This document shows, one piece after another, positions 22,772 through 30,955 of a stretch of DNA of 64,000 bases (position 1 is the stretch's first letter; each line of letters starts with the position of its first letter). The DNA comes from Parachlamydiales bacterium (GTDB lineage: Bacteria; Chlamydiota; Chlamydiia; Chlamydiales; Rhabdochlamydiaceae): positions 1-64,000 of the forward strand of contig JAGVMG010000039.1 of assembly GCA_020053915.1 (NCBI GenBank). Direction: 5' to 3'. Below the pieces are notes generated by a model. That model searched no databases. It was given only the letters and a program-made list of their open reading frames with translations, and was not told where the DNA came from. The position numbers and the translations under genes are program-made.

Positions 22772-24181
22772 ATGAAAAGATTACCACGTACTTTGACCGT
22801 CTTTACTCTTGCCATGATCAACGTGGCCGCAATCGGAAGCGTCAAAAACTGGCCGGTGACGGCGGAATATGGCCTCTCTTCGATTTTCTATCTACTGCTT
22901 GCCGCGCTCGTCTTCTTCATCCCCGTCTCTTTAGTCTCTGCTGAGCTTGCCACAGGTTGGCCTCAAGCCGGCGGAGTCTACGCCTGGATTAAACAAGCCT
23001 TCGGACACCGCACGGGCTTTCTCGGAATCTGGCTCCTTTGGATCGAAAATGTGATCTGGTATCCCACCGTCCTCTCGTTTATCGGTGCCACGATCGCCTA
23101 CATCTTCCTTCCCGAGCTTGCCAATAACAAACTCTACAGCATCGCCACTATCCTCATCATCTTCTGGGGAACCACCCTCATGAACCTCCTCGGAATGCGC
23201 ATTTCTGGGTGGATCAGCACCTTTGGGGTCCTCTTCGGCACCTTTATTCCCGGCTTTCTGATTATCGGCTTAGGGATACACTGGTACTTTTCCGGACAGC
23301 CTCTGCAAATTACCTTTACCGCTAAAGATTTGATCCCTCAATTGGGCTCTGTCGACCAGATGGTCTTCTTTACCGGGGTCATCCTTTCTCTCTGCGGGAT
23401 GGAAATGTCAGCCGTCCACGCAAAAGATGTCGTCCACCCCCAAAAAGAATACCCTCGCGCGATTCTCCTTTCAGGCGTCATCATCCTTGGGATGTCGATC
23501 CTAGGGGTTCTTTCGATCGCCTCGGTGATCCCCCAAAAGGAGATCAGCCTCGTTGCAGGTTCCCTTCAAGCGTTTTCCACCTTTGTCAACGCCTATCAGC
23601 TCAACTGGCTCACCCCCTGCATCGCAGCTCTCATCGCCTTAGGAGCCATTGGGTCTTTGAGTACCTGGATTGTTGGACCCACGAGAGGCCTGCTCGCAGC
23701 AGCCATCGGCGGCGATTTGCCCCCCTTGTTCCGCTCGGTTAACAAACGGGGCATGCCCCTTGCTCTATTACTGCTTCAAGGCCTCATTGTCACGCTTCTC
23801 TCTCTTGTCTTTCTCTGGATGCCGAGCGTCAGTAGCGCCTTTTGGATCCTCTCTGCGCTCGTCTCTCAGCTCTACCTCATTATGTACCTGCTGCTCTTTG
23901 CCGCAGCCATTAAACTCCGCTACAAAAAGCCCGATGTCAAACGCGCCTACACCGTCCCAGGCGGCAAAGCCGGCATGTGGGTCGTAGCAGGACTTGGGAT
24001 CATCAGCTCCCTATTTGCGATCGTGATCGGCTACTTCCCCCCCTCACAGCTCGATACGGGTAACACCCTCTGGTACATTGCCTTTTTAATGATCGGCGCC
24101 CTCCTCGTTTGCTTTGGCCCCGCCTTGATCCTCCTCTTTCAAAAGCCTCACTGGAAAAAACTGCTCAAGCATGAGAAATAA
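22772..24181 (+). CDS. APC-family amino acid permease (GadC/XasA-like)
   Basis: 469 residues with 12 or so hydrophobic segments. The start at 22772 follows GAGGAGG at the right distance; a start at 22745 is less well supported. TM1 carries the Gly-containing unwound stretch (FTLAMINVAAIGSVKNWPV), and LVSAELATGWPQAGGVYAWIKQAFG is the APC signature of glutamate/GABA-antiporter relatives. Later markers are SLCGMEMSAVHAKDVVHPQKEYPRAI and LIALGAIGSLSTWIVGPTRG. It probably exchanges amino acids with the host cytosol; the substrate cannot be read directly. It converges with the mgtE-like gene without a gap. Confidence 0.9.
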   Translation: MKRLPRTLTVFTLAMINVAAIGSVKNWPVTAEYGLSSIFYLLLAALVFFIPVSLVSAELATGWPQAGGVYAWIKQAFGHRTGFLGIWLLWIENVIWYPTVLSFIGATIAYIFLPELANNKLYSIATILIIFWGTTLMNLLGMRISGWISTFGVLFGTFIPGFLIIGLGIHWYFSGQPLQITFTAKDLIPQLGSVDQMVFFTGVILSLCGMEMSAVHAKDVVHPQKEYPRAILLSGVIILGMSILGVLSIASVIPQKEISLVAGSLQAFSTFVNAYQLNWLTPCIAALIALGAIGSLSTWIVGPTRGLLAAAIGGDLPPLFRSVNKRGMPLALLLLQGLIVTLLSLVFLWMPSVSSAFWILSALVSQLYLIMYLLLFAAAIKLRYKKPDVKRAYTVPGGKAGMWVVAGLGIISSLFAIVIGYFPPSQLDTGNTLWYIAFLMIGALLVCFGPALILLFQKPHWKKLLKHEK

Positions 24182-25162
24182 TTAGAGGAGCCACCAGGTC
24201 GCTAAGGACAGATAGATCAACGTGGTGATGATATCAGCAAACATCAGCACCACAGGCCCTGAAGCCACCTTCGGATCGAGCTGTTTCGCATGCAGCAGCA
24301 AGGGAATCGACGCTCCGATTGAAGCCGAAACGCTGATCGACACCAACAAAGAGACGGCTATTGTCAAAGAGGCAATCACCCCTCCTCCCCATAGTAAAGA
24401 GATCAAACCCACGGTGATCCCGCAGGTGCTCGATAACAGCAGTACCATTCTCCCCTCGATAAAAATCCGCTGAAAGACCTTTCTCCACGAAATCTTGGGA
24501 TGCCGCACCAAATGCAAACTCTGGGTCATCGACTGCATCGAGATCGACTCGCTCAAGGTCAAAATCAAGGGGATAAACATCGCCAAAAGTAAAAATTTAG
24601 CTAAGACCAACTCAAAAATCCACGAGATCACCGCACAAGCAACCCCTCCCACCATATTGCACATAATCCAAGGCATCCGAATCCGATAGCTCTTCCAAGG
24701 AGTCTTTTGCTTCCCCTCTTCCAGGGTCAAACCCAAGATCTGAAACACATCGTGGCTATGCCGCGCACCCGCCAAATCGATTGTCTCCTCCAAATAAAGC
24801 TGAATATCGATCGCCCCTCTCAGCCTCAGCTCTTCATCGACAACCGGCAACGCCAATAAATGGTGCGATGTCAATAGCACAATCGCCTCCTCCAACGTCT
24901 GATTTTCCCTTAGGCTCACGGCCCCCTTGGTCATCACATCCCCAATCGTTGACTTAGGGTCTTTTAACAACAACGTCCGCGTCGGCACAACCCCTTGCAG
25001 TTTCTCGTTGTCATCGACCACATAGAAATAGATCACCTTTTCATCAATTTTACGCTTCCTGAGCGATTCAATGGCGTCCTCGATCGTCTGATCTCTCCTA
25101 AGCATCGTATGGATCGGAATCGCAAAGTCTTTCACAGGTCTAGAATAGTCGGTATGAGTCAT
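24182..25162 (-). CDS. Short MgtE-type magnesium transporter (CBS pair plus membrane domain)
   Basis: 327 residues from the ATG at 25162, preceded by GGGAG; an upstream frame to 25216 lacks a good site. Residues 1-135 hold two CBS domains (TIEDAIESLRKRKI...YFYVVDDNEKLQGVV; TLEEAIVLLTSHHLLALPVVDEELRLRG). The membrane domain follows, with MFIPLILTLSESISMQS in TM2, similar to the MgtE pore motif, and DPKVASGPVVLMFADIITTLIYL in the last helices. The N-terminal superhelical domain of classical MgtE (about 130 residues) is missing. It would move Mg2+ or another divalent ion across the inner membrane. Confidence 0.88.
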   Translation of the reverse strand: MTHTDYSRPVKDFAIPIHTMLRRDQTIEDAIESLRKRKIDEKVIYFYVVDDNEKLQGVVPTRTLLLKDPKSTIGDVMTKGAVSLRENQTLEEAIVLLTSHHLLALPVVDEELRLRGAIDIQLYLEETIDLAGARHSHDVFQILGLTLEEGKQKTPWKSYRIRMPWIMCNMVGGVACAVISWIFELVLAKFLLLAMFIPLILTLSESISMQSMTQSLHLVRHPKISWRKVFQRIFIEGRMVLLLSSTCGITVGLISLLWGGGVIASLTIAVSLLVSISVSASIGASIPLLLHAKQLDPKVASGPVVLMFADIITTLIYLSLATWWLL

Positions 25163-25572
25163 GATCGCTCCCAGCTTTATACGTAAAAAAACATTTAGTT
25201 TAGCGTTATACCACAAGGAATCATTTGAAGTAAGCCCCGCCTTTCACTCATTTTAGCTCTATCTCAAGGGATTAGAGGTGCAATTTCAGTCGATTCCACT
25301 AGATTTATGTAATAATTAATAATTTGATTTAACGCTTAACACCTAATAATCACTGAATTTTTTTATCAAAAACATAAACATTTAAATTTATTGAATACAG
25401 AAACGATCAATCAGTTGACTTAATTTGCCCTCTTTTTGTAAAATAATTGCCAAGTAAAAGCAACACTTTACACGCAAAAGAAATCGTATTGTAAAAAATA
25501 TTTTTTTAACACAAGTCTAGTCCCGCACACATAGAATCAAGCGGGCTGGAATATAAAGTTCTGGAGGAACTT
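25163..25572. other. AT-rich intergenic region with promoter of the Ala/Ser-rich gene
   Basis: Divergent gap between mgtE-like and the gene at 25573. No ORF of note. It holds the promoter at 25415-25444 and an inverted repeat CCCGC...GCGGG (25523-25546) in the predicted leader. The sequence is markedly more AT-rich than the flanking genes. Confidence 0.6.
25415..25444 (+). promoter_or_regulatory. Sigma70-type promoter
   Basis: TTGACT (25415-25420), 18-base spacer, TAAAAT (25439-25444). This gives a leader of about 120 bases for the gene at 25573. Confidence 0.6.
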
Positions 25573-27243
25573 ATGGCATCATCATCTATACCAAATTCTG
25601 TTGATAAACAAGCAATGGCTCACCAGCTCCCTATCTTAACTGAAGGTCTAGTAATGGCTGGAGCAGCTCTAGCTACAGTAACTACGTTAACTGAGCAGAC
25701 CAACGATGTTCAAATACAATTAGCAAACGATCCAGCTTCTGAAACGACAATTGCTTCACTCGGTCGATTAGTCGACAAGACTGTCGCTTTTGCTGAATCA
25801 CTCGGAAGAAACGATGGACTATTTTCAAAACACAATCAAATCAATGATCTAGTTAATGGTAGAAAAGCATCTCCGCATGCTCCTGAAGTAGTAGCTGCGC
25901 CGAAAATCACCGGTGACAAATCAGGTCTCTTACAAGGTACTAGAGATGTTCTATTCAAAGAACTTCATACAGTAACATTAGAGGCCAACGGTAGAAAGAA
26001 TGATTTAATTACAAAAATCACTCAATTTGATGACATCGATTCTGAATTAGTTCGCGGATTAGCTTTGCAGACAAGCTTACAGCTTAAAGTAATTGAAAGT
26101 GAAATTAAGACAGTATTCTCTACGACTCGTATTGACTCAGCTGCACAATCTCTCAATCAGATGAACGGAGAGATCTCACGTGTTGCAAAATTCTTTCCTA
26201 AAGCTGGATTCATCGCTACAGCTAGAGCTCAAGTTCAAACTCTTGGCGCTCAGCTGAGCGATTTAAATAATGAACGTCAAGCTAACGAAGCTGCAAAAGC
26301 TCAAGCTGATGCTGCTGCTGCTGCTGCCGCACAAGCTAAAGCTGATGCTAAAGCTGCTAAAGCTGCTGATAAGAAAGCTGCTGCAAAAGTTCAAGTTGAT
26401 CCAGCCTTTGAGCAAATGGTTGCGTCGACAGTTGCTGCGATGAAAAATGCTGGCTTACCTCAGGGTCTTATTGATCAGGCTGTAACTAACATGCGCGCTA
26501 ACCAGACTCAAAAAGCTCCATCTACACCATTGAAAGCTGACAGCAGCTCTAGCTCTGACAGCAGCTCAACAACAGATAGAACTTCTGACTCATCTAGCAG
26601 CTCAAGCTCGACTGTTCAAGCTGGTTCTAGTGATCAGGCTCCTGCTCGCACCACGACTGATATCTTTGGTGAGAACGAAGCCCTGTTTGATTCTCTTGGA
26701 GATGTTGGTTTTGAAGAAACACAACAAGGACCTGATTGGTCTAAACTAGCAACAAAGTCTACTAAGACTCCGGCTGCTAAGCCTGCTAAGCCTGCTAAGA
26801 CTTCTACGTCTTCTAGCACGCCAGCAGTAACACCTGCTCCAGCAAGAACAGAAGCTAGTTCTTCATTGGACTGGTCGTCATTTGCTACTGCGAAGAAGAA
26901 GCCTTCTTCTAAGGGTGCAAAAACGCCAGCAACTCCTGCTCCTGCACAAGGAAATACAGAAGCAAGGTTGATTGAAAATGCGACAAAAGCTTTAGCAAAA
27001 ATTAGCGAAAATCACATCGAAATTAAGAAATCTAAGTTCAAAGAAAAAGTTAAAGATGCTGTTGCGAACCTGAACTCATCGCAGACAACTGATTTTGAAG
27101 TTGCGTTCAAAAAAGAAGCGGGCAAAACTTTTGAAAAAGCGCTAAAGAAAGCAGCGAGCGGTGATAAAGATGCTCGTGCAACTTTCATTGACCACATCGA
27201 CACTGTTCTTACTAACTTTGAGAGCGCAGCTCTGAAGAAGTAA
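25573..27243 (+). CDS. Ala/Ser-rich coiled-coil protein, candidate secreted effector
   Basis: 556 residues, no signal peptide, no membrane span, no recognised family. Residues 1-240 are helical with Leu/Gln-rich coiled-coil tendency. Residues 237-277 are an Ala/Lys-rich segment (AAKAQADAAAAAAAQAKADA). A Ser/Thr-rich linker follows (SSSSSDSSSTTDRTSD). Two copies of a short motif appear near residues 395 and 435 (PDWSKLATK and LDWSSFATAKKK), each followed by Lys/Pro/Thr-rich sequence. A charged helical tail closes the protein (SKFKEKVKDAVANL...FEKALKKAAS). GGAGG five bases before the ATG, a good promoter, a strong terminator and a heavy preference for GCT/ACT codons suggest high expression. Secretion is inference. 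Confidence 0.8.
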   Translation: MASSSIPNSVDKQAMAHQLPILTEGLVMAGAALATVTTLTEQTNDVQIQLANDPASETTIASLGRLVDKTVAFAESLGRNDGLFSKHNQINDLVNGRKASPHAPEVVAAPKITGDKSGLLQGTRDVLFKELHTVTLEANGRKNDLITKITQFDDIDSELVRGLALQTSLQLKVIESEIKTVFSTTRIDSAAQSLNQMNGEISRVAKFFPKAGFIATARAQVQTLGAQLSDLNNERQANEAAKAQADAAAAAAAQAKADAKAAKAADKKAAAKVQVDPAFEQMVASTVAAMKNAGLPQGLIDQAVTNMRANQTQKAPSTPLKADSSSSSDSSSTTDRTSDSSSSSSSTVQAGSSDQAPARTTTDIFGENEALFDSLGDVGFEETQQGPDWSKLATKSTKTPAAKPAKPAKTSTSSSTPAVTPAPARTEASSSLDWSSFATAKKKPSSKGAKTPATPAPAQGNTEARLIENATKALAKISENHIEIKKSKFKEKVKDAVANLNSSQTTDFEVAFKKEAGKTFEKALKKAASGDKDARATFIDHIDTVLTNFESAALKK

Positions 27244-27290
27244 GTTCCAGGCATCTTCTTGAGTTAACGCTTAAGAAGAGTGTTCTTTCT

Positions 27291-27328
27291 AGAGACAGGT
27301 TGTGTAAACAACCTGTCTCTTTTTTTTT
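27291..27328 (+). terminator. Rho-independent terminator
   Basis: AGAGACAGGTTGT (27291-27303) and ACAACCTGTCTCT (27308-27320) form a perfect 13-base stem followed by eight T's. A second weaker hairpin (TCTTCTTGAG/CTTAAGAAGA) lies just upstream at 27254-27279. Confidence 0.93.
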
Positions 27329-27453
27329 GTCATACTGCGTCCACTCCCCATTTGGAAAAATTCCTGCCTCTGAACGAAAAACAGATTCTTGAGACTGTTT
27401 ATATATAAACACTTCCTTGCATCTTTTCCTAGTAATCGGCGATAATCTCTCCC

Positions 27454-28218
27454 ATGAAAGACTCACATACAGACACATCTTGGGAATCCTCTTCGGACTG
27501 GTACGATAAGACCGTAGGAGCCCAAGGGCATTACTACCACCGGCAGGTCGTTTTGCCGGGCACTCTCAAATTGTTAGGATTAAAAGCGAAAGATGCTTTA
27601 CTTGACTTAGCCTGCGGCCAGGGAATTTTGGCGCGTCAGATCCCCAAAGGAGTTTCCTACCTGGGAGTCGATGCATCGAGGTCTTTGATCCAAAGTGCTA
27701 AGAATGCGAAAGTCCACCCTTCACATGCCTTTGCAGTATACGATCTCAATCTCCCCGTCACTCTCGACCATCCGCCCTTTACCCACGCAGCCTGCATCCT
27801 TGCATTGCAAAACATCGAATCCCCTGCGGCGCTTTTTCAAACAGCCTTTCAGGCGCTCAAATCCCAAGGGACCCTGGTTCTTGTGATCAACCACCCGTGC
27901 TTCCGGATTCCTCGCCAATCTCATTGGGGAATCGACCCTCAAAAAAAACTGCAGTACCGGCGTCTAGATCTGTACATGAGCGCTTTAAAAATCCCCATTC
28001 AGACCCACCCCAGTCAGCAGAAGGAGTCCCCGACGACCTGGTCGTTCCACCGCCCCCTCTCTGCGTACAGCAAACTGTTGAAAGACGCGGGATTTAAGAT
28101 TAGTGCGATCGAAGAATGGTGTTCAGATAAGAAGAGCACGGGGAAAATGGCATCGCTTGAAAATCGAAGCCGCCAGGAATTCCCTCTGTTTTTAGCCATT
28201 GCGGCTGAGAAAGTTTAA
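27454..28218 (+). CDS. Class I SAM-dependent methyltransferase
   Basis: 254 residues. SAM motif I is [17 protein letters not shown] (residues 48-64). The acidic residue closing strand 2 is in [15 protein letters not shown], and the later strands are [12 protein letters not shown] and [13 protein letters not shown]. The NHPCF(R)IP segment is shared with a subgroup of small-molecule methyltransferases. The substrate is unknown. The gene converges with the thioesterase, the two overlapping by 4 bases. Confidence 0.88.
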   Translation: MKDSHTDTSWESSSDWYDKTVGAQGHYYHRQVVLPGTLKLLGLKAKDALLDLACGQGILARQIPKGVSYLGVDASRSLIQSAKNAKVHPSHAFAVYDLNLPVTLDHPPFTHAACILALQNIESPAALFQTAFQALKSQGTLVLVINHPCFRIPRQSHWGIDPQKKLQYRRLDLYMSALKIPIQTHPSQQKESPTTWSFHRPLSAYSKLLKDAGFKISAIEEWCSDKKSTGKMASLENRSRQEFPLFLAIAAEKV

Positions 28219-28724
28219 GACTGCTCTTCTTTGCGCCGCTTGTGGCGCTCCTCTTTTTCAATCTGACGATGACGTCGTCTGTCATCCGCCTCTCGGTACC
28301 GCCTCTCTTCGATCTGGGTTTCTGGAAGAACAGGAGGCACTTCAACAGGCCGCCTCTGTTCATCGACGGAAACAAAGGTGAAATAGGCAGACAAGATGTG
28401 TTTTTTTGCACCAGTCTGATAATGCTCAGCGAGCACTTTGACCCCGATCTCCATTGAGGTGCGCCATGCGCGGTTGATCGAGGCTTTAAAAATCAGAATA
28501 TCCCCCCGTTCCGCGGGGGCAAGAAAATGCATCGAATCGACAGAGACTGTCACGCAAGTGTGCTCACTGTGACGTTCTGCGACAACAAGAGCAATCCGAT
28601 CGAGGGTCGCCATGACGAGCCCTCCGAAAACTGTCCCATAGGAATTGAGGTCATTGGGAAACACCTTGTAAGTGTGGTCGTGAATCGCCGAAGCGGAAAC
28701 AGGCTTTCCTTTAAGTCCTGACAT
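28215..28724 (-). CDS. Acyl-CoA thioesterase (hot-dog fold) with charged tail
   Basis: About 169 residues from the ATG at 28724, preceded by AAGAGAG; a TTG two codons upstream is in frame but less likely. The hot-dog core shows [29 protein letters not shown], the acyl-CoA thioesterase signature with its catalytic Asn/Asp region, and [23 protein letters not shown]. It would hydrolyse acyl-CoAs in the cytosol; a chlamydial counterpart of the YciA/BACH type is known. The last 35 residues are almost wholly charged ([20 protein letters not shown]), an extension absent from the core fold. Confidence 0.9.
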   Translation of the reverse strand: MSGLKGKPVSASAIHDHTYKVFPNDLNSYGTVFGGLVMATLDRIALVVAERHSEHTCVTVSVDSMHFLAPAERGDILIFKASINRAWRTSMEIGVKVLAEHYQTGAKKHILSAYFTFVSVDEQRRPVEVPPVLPETQIEERRYREADDRRRHRQIEKEERHKRRKEEQS

Positions 28725-28940
28725 AAACAACGCTCTCTTTGTTAACTTTAGTATAACAAACGACTGATTATTTTAATCTAATTCACTAAATTATTTTCGA
28801 ATCTACTATCTGTGCTTTCTGTGTTCTCCATGTTTAGCTTTCCTTTTTTAGCAGGAGCACACGCCACTCCACATTTTTTTGATGCCAAATGGGAGGATGT
28901 TGAGGTATGATGCGGAAAAAAAGATCGGGAATGAACGAAC

Positions 28941-30773
28941 ATGTGTGGCATTTTTGGATATGTCGGCCCGCGCAATCCTGCGCAGCTGTGCTTGAGCGGG
29001 CTTAAAAACCTCGAATACCGGGGATATGATTCGGCGGGAATTGCCGGCGTTTCTCAAGGCAAGATGTATTCGTGCAAAGAAGTAGGGAAGATCTACGCGC
29101 TCGAAGAAGCCCTGAAACACACTGCCCTTTATCTCGATATGGCCATCGCTCATACCCGATGGGCCACCCATGGAAAGCCCACTAAAGAAAACGCCCATCC
29201 GCATTTCGATCAAACCCAGCAGATTGCCGTCGTGCATAATGGGATCATCGAAAACCATGCCGAGCTCCGCGAGATGCTTCTTGCCAAGGGCAAAGAATTT
29301 TATTCCGACACCGACACCGAGGTCATCGCCCAACTCGTCTCTGATTGCTACGCTGGGGATCTTCTCGCGGCCGTTCAAAAAGCCCTCTCGATGCTCCATG
29401 GATTTTGGGGGATCGCTCTTATCCATCAAAACCACCCGCACCAGATCATCGCCGCCGCAAGAGAAAATCCGATCGCGATTGGCCACAACCCCGTGCGCCA
29501 TGAAGCATTTGTCTCCTCCGATGCTAATGCCTTTGATGAAAAGGATCTCGATGTGATGTTCCTGCGCAATGATGAAATTGCAATCATCACCCCGGAAAAA
29601 GTGGATGTCTTTGATGCGAGCTCGTCTAGAGTCCAGAAAAACACAGAAAAGCTCACGACGGAAAGTGCGGTGATCTCGAAAAACGGCTATGCCCACTTCA
29701 TGCTCAAAGAGATCTCTGAACAGCCTCAAACGATCCAGCAAGCGATCCATAACCGGATGATCCCTGACTTTGGAACAGCGGAATTTGAAAACCTCACCTT
29801 TTCCCCTTCCGATCTTCTCGCTGTCCGCCGCATTGTAATCCTCGCCTGCGGCACTTCGTGGCATGCAGGGCAGATCGCAGCCTCTCTTCTAGAAGACAAG
29901 GCGCGCATCCCCACTCAAGCCGAGATTGCTTCAGAATTCCGTTACAAAAATCCGATCATTTCTGAGGATACCCTCGTCATCGCGATCTCTCAATCGGGAG
30001 AAACCCTCGATACAATCGCAGCCGTACGCGAAGTGAGAAGCAAAGGGGCTAAGGTTCTCGCCATTTGCAACGTCCGCAATTCGACCCTCACCCGAGAGGC
30101 CGACTGCACACTCTTTTTACGCGCCGGACCTGAAATCAGCGTCTGCTCTACGAAAGCCTTTACGAGCCAGCTCGCCGTTCTCTCTCTGTTTACCCTGATG
30201 ATGGCGCGCCTACGCCATATGAGCAAAGAAGAGGGACAAGCTTTTATCCATGAACTCCAAGCCCTGCCCGAAAAAGTCGAAATGGTCCTCCAGCAAAAAG
30301 AGACGATCCGTCTCTTAGCAGAGCGCTATGCGCATTTCCCCCACTTCTTTTTCTTGGGGCGCCACTACATGTTCACCACAAGCTTGGAAGCGGCTCTCAA
30401 ACTTAAAGAGATCAGCTATTTGAACGCTCAAGGTTATCCCGCTGGCGAGATGAAGCATGGACCGATCGCCCTAGTCGATTCCGAAATGCCCATCATTGCC
30501 CTCTGTGGCAACCTCCACACTTTCCCCAAGCTTCTCAGCAACCTCATGGAGGTCCAAGCCCGAGGAGCTCCGATTCTGGCCTTAAGCCCTGTAGGATCGC
30601 CCCAGATCGAAAAGATCGCCTCCCACACCCTCTGGATGCCTCCTGTCTGCGATGAGCTCGCCAGCATCCCCTATTCAGTCGCCTGCCAGCTTTTGGCCTA
30701 CTACGTGGCTCTCAAGCGCGGTACGGACATTGACCAGCCCCGCAACCTCGCCAAGTCTGTCACTGTCGAATAA
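28941..30773 (+). CDS. glmS: Glutamine-fructose-6-phosphate aminotransferase (isomerizing)
   Basis: 610 residues, making glucosamine-6-phosphate for lipid A and peptidoglycan-type sugars. The mature N-terminus is MCGIFGYVG with the catalytic Cys2 of the class II glutaminase domain. Further glutaminase markers are LEYRGYDSAG, HTRWATHGKP and HNGIIEN. Two SIS isomerase domains follow (ILACGTSWHAG, ISQSGETLDT; FFLGRHYMFTTSLEAALKLKEISYLNAQGYPAGEMKHGP). The protein ends LAKSVTVE, the usual GlmS C-terminus. Length normal. A long antisense frame on the opposite strand is a codon-bias shadow. Confidence 0.98.
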   Translation: MCGIFGYVGPRNPAQLCLSGLKNLEYRGYDSAGIAGVSQGKMYSCKEVGKIYALEEALKHTALYLDMAIAHTRWATHGKPTKENAHPHFDQTQQIAVVHNGIIENHAELREMLLAKGKEFYSDTDTEVIAQLVSDCYAGDLLAAVQKALSMLHGFWGIALIHQNHPHQIIAAARENPIAIGHNPVRHEAFVSSDANAFDEKDLDVMFLRNDEIAIITPEKVDVFDASSSRVQKNTEKLTTESAVISKNGYAHFMLKEISEQPQTIQQAIHNRMIPDFGTAEFENLTFSPSDLLAVRRIVILACGTSWHAGQIAASLLEDKARIPTQAEIASEFRYKNPIISEDTLVIAISQSGETLDTIAAVREVRSKGAKVLAICNVRNSTLTREADCTLFLRAGPEISVCSTKAFTSQLAVLSLFTLMMARLRHMSKEEGQAFIHELQALPEKVEMVLQQKETIRLLAERYAHFPHFFFLGRHYMFTTSLEAALKLKEISYLNAQGYPAGEMKHGPIALVDSEMPIIALCGNLHTFPKLLSNLMEVQARGAPILALSPVGSPQIEKIASHTLWMPPVCDELASIPYSVACQLLAYYVALKRGTDIDQPRNLAKSVTVE

Positions 30774-30895
30774 CGCATTTAAGTCACTTAAAACCAGCAA
30801 TTTACATTAATATTGCCGCCATTTACTCTATTATATTAATAACGACTCAGTTTCAATGCTTTAAGCGCTTTAATATTCGTTTATATCGATTTTAA

Positions 30896-30924
30896 TTCAA
30901 ATTAAATACAAACTTTGATATAAT
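30896..30924 (+). promoter_or_regulatory. Sigma70-type promoter of the OTU-like gene
   Basis: TTCAAA (30896-30901), 17-base spacer and a perfect TATAAT (30919-30924), giving a leader of about 25 bases. AAAGG precedes the ATG by 7 bases. Confidence 0.65.
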
Positions 30925-30955
30925 TAAGATATATATTTTAAGCAAAGGTAATTTC

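Noticed and set aside
28848-29864. 338-codon open frame antisense to glmS
   Set aside because: It lies entirely within the strongly supported glmS gene, has no recognisable domain, and is explained by codon bias of the coding strand.
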